Origin: Chloroflexota bacterium
GTDB lineage: Bacteria; Chloroflexota; Anaerolineae; Aggregatilineales; Phototrophicaceae
Assembly: GCA_026707745.1 (NCBI GenBank)
Contig: JAPOWG010000118.1
Coordinates: forward strand, 1-46,594
Length of the DNA stretch: 46,594 bases
Direction: 5' to 3'
Shown one piece after another: positions 42,554 through 46,594 of the stretch (the stretch's first letter is position 1; each line of letters starts with the position of its first letter). Under the pieces are notes generated by a model. The model saw nothing but the letters and a program-made list of their open reading frames with translations. It did no database searches and was not told the origin of the DNA. Both the position numbers and the translations under genes were made by a program.

Positions 42554-42583
42554 ATAATATTCAAGAATGTCGACAATTGTCAA
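42554..42583 (-). promoter_or_regulatory. strong promoter of the minus-strand cluster
   Basis: On the minus strand: perfect TTGACA (42583-42578), 18-nt spacer, TATTAT (42559-42554). Transcription would start near 42547, ~90 nt before the TTG at 42455. The -35 overlaps a 10-bp palindrome GACAATTGTC (42572-42581), a possible operator. It overlaps the start region of the divergent MFS gene, so the two may be co-regulated. Confidence 0.6.
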
Positions 42584-43928
42584 AGGATTATATGTCCGCG
42601 AAAATCGCCTGTCAAGAATTTGGGCTTTGGCAAGGCTCTGGCTGGATTCCGCGCCGGGCATGTCCTTAGACAAAGCGGACAAGGTTTTGACCGCGCGTCT
42701 GCGCATACGGCGCTTGCCCGGCCTGAATGGGCAGGTGCTGCTGTTTTTGTGCCACAGCTTGTTTTTCCACATGGGCTTGTTGGGCATAGCCGATATTCTG
42801 TTGAATTTCTACTTGGTGAGTATCGGCACCGACGCGGAGACAATCGGCTTGCTGCAGTCCTTGCCGCGCCTGAGCGGCTTTATGGTCGGCTTGCCCATTG
42901 GCTGGGTCGCCAACCGGGTCGGCAATCGACGCTTGATCGCGCTTTCAACATGTGGCATCGCCTTGAGCGTCGCGGCGACCGCCTTCACACAGGCGCTGCC
43001 CCTGCTGGCGATAAGCCGCTTTTGTTGGGGGGCCTGTTTTGGCGCGAATCAGGTGGTCAAACCGCCTTTCATGGTAACTCTCACCGACCGTAGCGAGCAC
43101 AGCGCGCAGTTTTCCTACCACAATCTGGTCAGTATGTTGGCGGTGTCAATCGGCAGCGCACTGGGGGGCTTACTGCCGATGCTTGTCAGCAAGCTGGTCG
43201 CGATTGAGGGCGTCGCTGGAACTCGCCCGGAGGAGATGCCGCTGGCATATCAAGGGGGCATCGTCATTGCGGCGCTGGCAATAATGTTTAGTATTTTGCC
43301 AGTGCTTGCCTTGCGCGGCGATCCCGCGTCAAGCGTCGCGACAGAGGCGAGGAAAAGACTGGCTTTGCGCTCTGTGCCCTGGCGGGCGATCCTGCGGCTG
43401 ACCTTTCCTCTGTTGGTTTTTGGCATTTCCGGCGGGTTGACCTTTCCTTTTTTCAATCTGTTTTTTCGCGATGTCTTCGGGATAAGCGACAGTACCGTGG
43501 GCAGCATCATCGGCCTGGGCTGGCTGGTGATGGGTATCATGCCCATGTTCAATCCTTTCTGGGAGGCGCGGATGGGCCGGGCCGGGGCGCTGTCCGCGCT
43601 GATGGTCGCAAGCGCGATCGCCTTTGTTGGGCTCAGTTTCTCGGGCGCGCTGCTGGTGGCGGTCGTGTTCTATGTCCTGGCGATCGGCATCCGCAACACC
43701 ATGCAGCCGCTTTTCCAGCCCTTGCTGATGGATTCGCTGCATGAAGAGTATAGAAATCTCGCGAGCAGCGCTGGACTGGTCATGTGGAATCTGGGCTGGT
43801 TCGTTTCCACAATCAGCTTCGGTTTCTTACAGGCGACCCTGGGTTATCGCAATATCATGTTGGTTGTGGCATTCTTCGTAGTGATGAACGGGTTGAGCAT
43901 CCGCTGGAGCGCGCGCAAGCCAAATTGA
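42567..43928 (+). CDS. MFS transporter
   Basis: 453 residues from the first ATG, or 422 from ATG 42660. Twelve hydrophobic segments begin at about residue 56; the segment 2-3 loop G-W-V-A-N-R-V-G-N-R-R is the MFS motif A. Related to uncharacterised sugar or drug transporters; the substrate is unknown. The first ATG overlaps the divergent promoter region and has no ribosome site, while 42660 could be reached by coupling from the small frame at 42592; I keep the longer form but the start is undecided. It is divergent from the large catabolic cluster, so import for that cluster is possible. Confidence 0.85.
   Translation: MSTIVKGLYVRENRLSRIWALARLWLDSAPGMSLDKADKVLTARLRIRRLPGLNGQVLLFLCHSLFFHMGLLGIADILLNFYLVSIGTDAETIGLLQSLPRLSGFMVGLPIGWVANRVGNRRLIALSTCGIALSVAATAFTQALPLLAISRFCWGACFGANQVVKPPFMVTLTDRSEHSAQFSYHNLVSMLAVSIGSALGGLLPMLVSKLVAIEGVAGTRPEEMPLAYQGGIVIAALAIMFSILPVLALRGDPASSVATEARKRLALRSVPWRAILRLTFPLLVFGISGGLTFPFFNLFFRDVFGISDSTVGSIIGLGWLVMGIMPMFNPFWEARMGRAGALSALMVASAIAFVGLSFSGALLVAVVFYVLAIGIRNTMQPLFQPLLMDSLHEEYRNLASSAGLVMWNLGWFVSTISFGFLQATLGYRNIMLVVAFFVVMNGLSIRWSARKPN
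42592..42669 (+). CDS. possible 25-residue leader ORF overlapping MFS gene
   Basis: ATG 42592 has AAAGGA (42582-42587) 4 nt upstream, a better ribosome site than either candidate start of the MFS gene. The frame (M-S-A-K-I-A-C-Q-E-F-G) stops at TAG 42667-42669, 7 nt past the in-frame MFS ATG at 42660. This geometry would allow coupling and would make 42660 the true MFS start. No similarity recognised; may be coincidental. Confidence 0.3.
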   Translation: MSAKIACQEFGLWQGSGWIPRRACP

Positions 43929-43974
43929 GCGGGAGTTGCGCAAGCAGAAGCCCCGCGTGTTGAGCGATGTATGA

Positions 43975-44002
43975 TTTAGAGATTCGACGGATTGGTTACA
44001 AT
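43975..44002 (+). promoter_or_regulatory. weak sigma-70-like promoter for serine hydrolase
   Basis: TTTAGA (43975-43980), 16-nt spacer, TACAAT (43997-44002), placing a start site ~14 nt before ATG 44023. The -35 matches 4 of 6 positions only. Confidence 0.3.
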
Positions 44003-44022
44003 GCAAAACGAAGCGAGGCCCC

Positions 44023-45369
44023 ATGAGCGATCATCAAGGACAATTTGAGAAGATCAGAGAGCAAGTCGAGGCTTGGCGCGAGGAATTGGGCGTGCCGGGC
44101 GTCACCTTTGGGCTAACGGTTTCGGGTGAACGCTACGCGGCCGGCGCCGGTGTAACAAGTGTCGAGAATCCGCTGCCTGTCACGGATGAGACGCTATTCC
44201 AGATCGGATCCATCACGAAGACGGTCACAGCCACCGCGATGATGCGACTGGTCGAGCGGGGCGAGCTGGAGTTGGGCGCGAAGGCGCGGGACTATTTGCC
44301 AGAGTTCCGCGTGCGGGATCCGGATGTGTCGGCGCGCGTCACAGTCTGGCATCTGCTGACGCATAGAGCCGGATGGACGGGTGACGTTTTCACAGATACT
44401 GGCGGCGGCGATGACGCGGCGGCGAAGTATGTGGACGGCATGGCGGATTTTGAGCAGCTCGCGCCGTTGGACCGGCACTTCTCCTACAACAATGCCGGCT
44501 TCTGCGTCGCCGGGCGGATCATCGAGGCGCTGACGGGCGCGAGCTACGAGGAGGCGATTCAGGAGTTGATCTTTGAGCCGCTGGGCATGCCGCGCAGCTT
44601 TTTCTTTCCTCAGCAGGTGATGCTGCATCGCTTTGCGGTGGGGCATCAAACGGCTGAGGAAGGGGACCGAGTATTGAGCCCCTGGGCGATTCCGCGCGGG
44701 ATGAACGCCGCCGGTGGTATAAGCTGCCATATTCAAGATCTGCTGCAGTATGGCGCTTATCACTTGGGCGACGGGTCGCCCTTGTTGCGCCGCGAGAGCC
44801 TGGCGGAGATGCACAAGCGCCAGGCGCCAGGCCTGCCGTATATGGGTTGGTGTGGATTGGCGTGGATGATAAGCGGGCATGATCGCGATGAGCGGCTCTG
44901 GCATACGGGCGGCACAAATGGACAGAACGCCATTTTAACCCTAGTGCAGGATTATCAGCTGGCGCTGGGCATGATGACGAACGGGGACAAAGGGACAGCG
45001 CTGTATGATCGCTTCAACAAGGCGGTTTTGCGGGAGTTCTGTGACATCGCGATAGCGGAACCGCGGGTCATCGAGTCTTCGGTTGGGGAGCTGGCGCAAT
45101 ATGTCGGGCGCTACCGAGGCACGATGTGGGAAATCGATTTGCGGATGGATGAGCGGCGATTGCTCGCCGATTTTCGATACCACGGCGGATTTCCGAGCGA
45201 CAAGGAATTGACCGAGATGCCGCCGGCTGAAGTGGCGCGCTGCGGGGCGGACCAATTGCTGGTGCTTGATGGCGCCTTCGAGGGTACGCGCGCTGACATT
45301 CTGCGAGACGAGGCGGGCGGGATAGGGTATCTGCGATTCGGATCGCGCCTTAACCCGCGGCTGGATTAA
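44023..45369 (+). CDS. class C beta-lactamase-family serine hydrolase (S12)
   Basis: 448 residues: the S12 catalytic domain has S-I-T-K (Ser63, Lys66), Y-N-N (Tyr155) and H-T-G (294-296, the K-T-G equivalent), followed by a small C-terminal beta domain (about 365-448) as in D-aminopeptidase-like or EstB-like relatives. No signal peptide. The family includes D-amino acid amidases, D-aminopeptidases, esterases and MlrB. In this peptide-centred window a D-aminopeptidase-type activity is a reasonable guess only. Its TAA stop overlaps the stop of the convergent AGE gene (shared TTAA at 45366-45369), so there is no room for a terminator between them. Confidence 0.9.
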   Translation: MSDHQGQFEKIREQVEAWREELGVPGVTFGLTVSGERYAAGAGVTSVENPLPVTDETLFQIGSITKTVTATAMMRLVERGELELGAKARDYLPEFRVRDPDVSARVTVWHLLTHRAGWTGDVFTDTGGGDDAAAKYVDGMADFEQLAPLDRHFSYNNAGFCVAGRIIEALTGASYEEAIQELIFEPLGMPRSFFFPQQVMLHRFAVGHQTAEEGDRVLSPWAIPRGMNAAGGISCHIQDLLQYGAYHLGDGSPLLRRESLAEMHKRQAPGLPYMGWCGLAWMISGHDRDERLWHTGGTNGQNAILTLVQDYQLALGMMTNGDKGTALYDRFNKAVLREFCDIAIAEPRVIESSVGELAQYVGRYRGTMWEIDLRMDERRLLADFRYHGGFPSDKELTEMPPAEVARCGADQLLVLDGAFEGTRADILRDEAGGIGYLRFGSRLNPRLD

Positions 45370-46544
45370 GCCAGCATCTCGCCGAGCAGCGTCCAGCACA
45401 GCCACAGGGCGCGCGGCGTGTGAAAAAAGCCTTTCCACATCCCGCCTTTGAGCGGCGTGGACACGCTGCCGTCGCGACGGAGATAGCCGTACCAGCCGCC
45501 GTATTCCGGATCCGGAAAGCGCGCGAAACTATACTCGTGCATTTCTTCGAACCAGCGCGCATATTTTGCGTCGCGACTGAGGTGATAGGCCAGAAGCAGG
45601 GCATAAAGCGCCTCGGCGTGGGGCCACCACAGCTTCATATCCCATTCTAGGCGCGTCGGCGGTTTGCCTTCGCTGTCGACGAAATAGAGCAAGCCGCCGT
45701 ATTCTTGATCCCAGCCGCGTTTCATCGAATAGTCGATCATGCGCAGCGCGGGTGATATCAGCGATTCATCCTCGCGGGCCATTGCCTCGTGCATAACGAA
45801 GGCCGCGGATTCCAGCGCGTGGCCCGGCGTGATGCGACGTCCGTCATCAGTGTCGAGGCGCTGGTTGTCGGCTCCCAGAACTTCGTATACCGCTTCGGCT
45901 CGTTCATCCAGAAAATGATTTAGAATCTGATCGAGCGCGTCATCCACAACTTGCTCATAGAGCGGATCGGATGGCGCCCCGAGGCGCAGTTCCTGTGTGG
46001 TGGCCAGCATAATCATCGAGACATTATGCGCCTTGGTGCGGCGCGTCCCTGGGAAGATCTTTGCTTCCAATTTGCCCGGGTTCCGCAGATGGTCGACGAC
46101 CAGGCGATAGGTGTCGATAGCGCGCTGCAAGGCGGACGCATTGCCTGAGGCTCGGCTGTATTCCGCCAGTCCGATGATGGCGAAGGTCTCGGTGAAGAGA
46201 TAACGCCGCTTGCGCAGTCGACGCCCGTCCGCCGTGACGGCGAAGAACATGCGGCCGTCACTGTCGAAGCCGAAACGCATGATGAAGTCGTATATGTGGC
46301 GGGCGGCGTCGAGCCACTTGTGGCGCCGCTCGACTTCGTTATAGAGCTTGGCGAACATCCAAAGGGCGCGGCCTTGCAGCCACATCGATTTGTCGGTATC
46401 GAATACCGAGCCGTCGCGAGCGAGCGAGTTGAATTGCCCGCCGTTGACTTGGTCCAGCGAATGATTGAGCCAGAAGGGGATTACCGAATCGAATAGTTCA
46501 CGGCGATAGATTTCGCGCAGTTCCAACAGGCGCGGGCGGTTCAT
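45366..46544 (-). CDS. AGE-family epimerase/isomerase
   Basis: 392 residues, the (alpha/alpha)6-barrel N-acylglucosamine 2-epimerase family, which also includes cellobiose 2-epimerase and mannose isomerase. Family-typical blocks: G-G-Q-F-N/G-G-x-x, D-T-D-K-S-M-W-L-Q-G-R-A-L-W near residue 50, T-P-G-H-A-L-E-S-A near 240, and W-W-P-H-A-E-A near 310. It starts with ATG overlapping the TGA of a sugar ABC permease (ATGA), so it is translationally coupled to a carbohydrate importer and probably isomerises the imported sugar. The 3' end overlaps the convergent serine hydrolase stop. Confidence 0.93.
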   Translation of the reverse strand: MNRPRLLELREIYRRELFDSVIPFWLNHSLDQVNGGQFNSLARDGSVFDTDKSMWLQGRALWMFAKLYNEVERRHKWLDAARHIYDFIMRFGFDSDGRMFFAVTADGRRLRKRRYLFTETFAIIGLAEYSRASGNASALQRAIDTYRLVVDHLRNPGKLEAKIFPGTRRTKAHNVSMIMLATTQELRLGAPSDPLYEQVVDDALDQILNHFLDERAEAVYEVLGADNQRLDTDDGRRITPGHALESAAFVMHEAMAREDESLISPALRMIDYSMKRGWDQEYGGLLYFVDSEGKPPTRLEWDMKLWWPHAEALYALLLAYHLSRDAKYARWFEEMHEYSFARFPDPEYGGWYGYLRRDGSVSTPLKGGMWKGFFHTPRALWLCWTLLGEMLA

Positions 46545-46594
46545 CCCTTGATGCCGGAGACCATCATGCCTTCGATGAAGTAGCGCTGGAAGAA
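46541..46594 (-). CDS. sugar ABC transporter permease (MalG type), C-terminal fragment
   Basis: Only the last 17 codons lie in the window: F-F-Q-R-Y-F-I-E-G-M-M-V-S-G-I-K-G then TGA. The L/F-Q-R-Y-F-x-x-G-x-x-x-G-x-K-G ending is highly characteristic of MalG-type carbohydrate permeases. Its stop overlaps the AGE start by ATGA. Confidence 0.85.
   Translation of the reverse strand, partial: FFQRYFIEGMMVSGIKG

Overview
This is a GC-rich bacterial window with no rRNA, tRNA, CRISPR array, transposase or integrase that I can see. The gene content suggests a heterotrophic Chloroflexota lineage (Anaerolineae/Caldilineae-like): two family-5 peptide-binding proteins whose signal peptides end in A-Q-D without a lipobox cysteine, many mandelate-racemase, MmgE/PrpD, M81, M24 and S9 genes, and dispersed GGGCGACC palindromes. 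That assignment is an inference from gene style, not from a marker gene.

Layout. (1) 1-5993, plus strand: the end of a DPP-IV-like S9 peptidase, a complete prolyl oligopeptidase, and a large BNR-propeller protein flanked on both sides by copies of a ~142-bp repeat. (2) 6286-10944, minus strand: three tandem paralogous phage-tail-like genes (WTTPKTDW start, AGAQFWVREI end), each with its own leader and hairpin, then an M81 (MlrC-like) peptidase. A broken copy of the end of the M81 gene lies inside the array and records how it was duplicated. (3) 11022-17165, plus strand: a good sigma-70 promoter, an N-succinylamino-acid-racemase/OSBS-like enolase, a class A beta-lactamase-fold hydrolase, and a peptide importer (binding protein plus two permeases). 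(4) 17179-19045, minus strand: a cysteine-synthase-like PLP enzyme and an RpiR regulator. (5) 19540-20409, plus strand: a COG3375-like GNAT acyltransferase. (6) 20422-42455: eighteen consecutive minus-strand genes behind a strong promoter at 42554-42583. In transcription order they are a degenerate aminotransferase, an intact aminotransferase, SDR, Ldh_2 dehydrogenase, S9 peptidase, intact AstE/AspA deacylase, degenerate AstE/AspA deacylase, MFS transporter, two ornithine-cyclodeaminase-like reductases, an M24-fold protein, MmgE/PrpD, mandelate racemase, a second peptide importer (three genes), a DegT-type aminotransferase, and a second MmgE/PrpD. (7) 42567-46594: an MFS transporter, a class C beta-lactamase-like hydrolase, an AGE-family epimerase and the last 17 codons of a sugar ABC permease.

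How it fits together. The genes describe uptake of peptides, their breakdown by cytosolic peptidases (no signal peptides on the S9, M81 or beta-lactamase-fold proteins), and conversion of unusual (D-, N-acyl or opine-like) amino acids by racemase, acyltransferase, deacylase, imine reductase, dehydrogenase and aminotransferase steps. The most unusual feature is that two tandem paralog pairs (aminotransferases; AstE/AspA deacylases) each contain one apparently intact and one active-site-ablated member, and the M24 protein between them has lost most metal ligands. The second highlight is the triplicated tail-like gene array with its conserved leader and the duplicated end of the neighbouring M81 gene.
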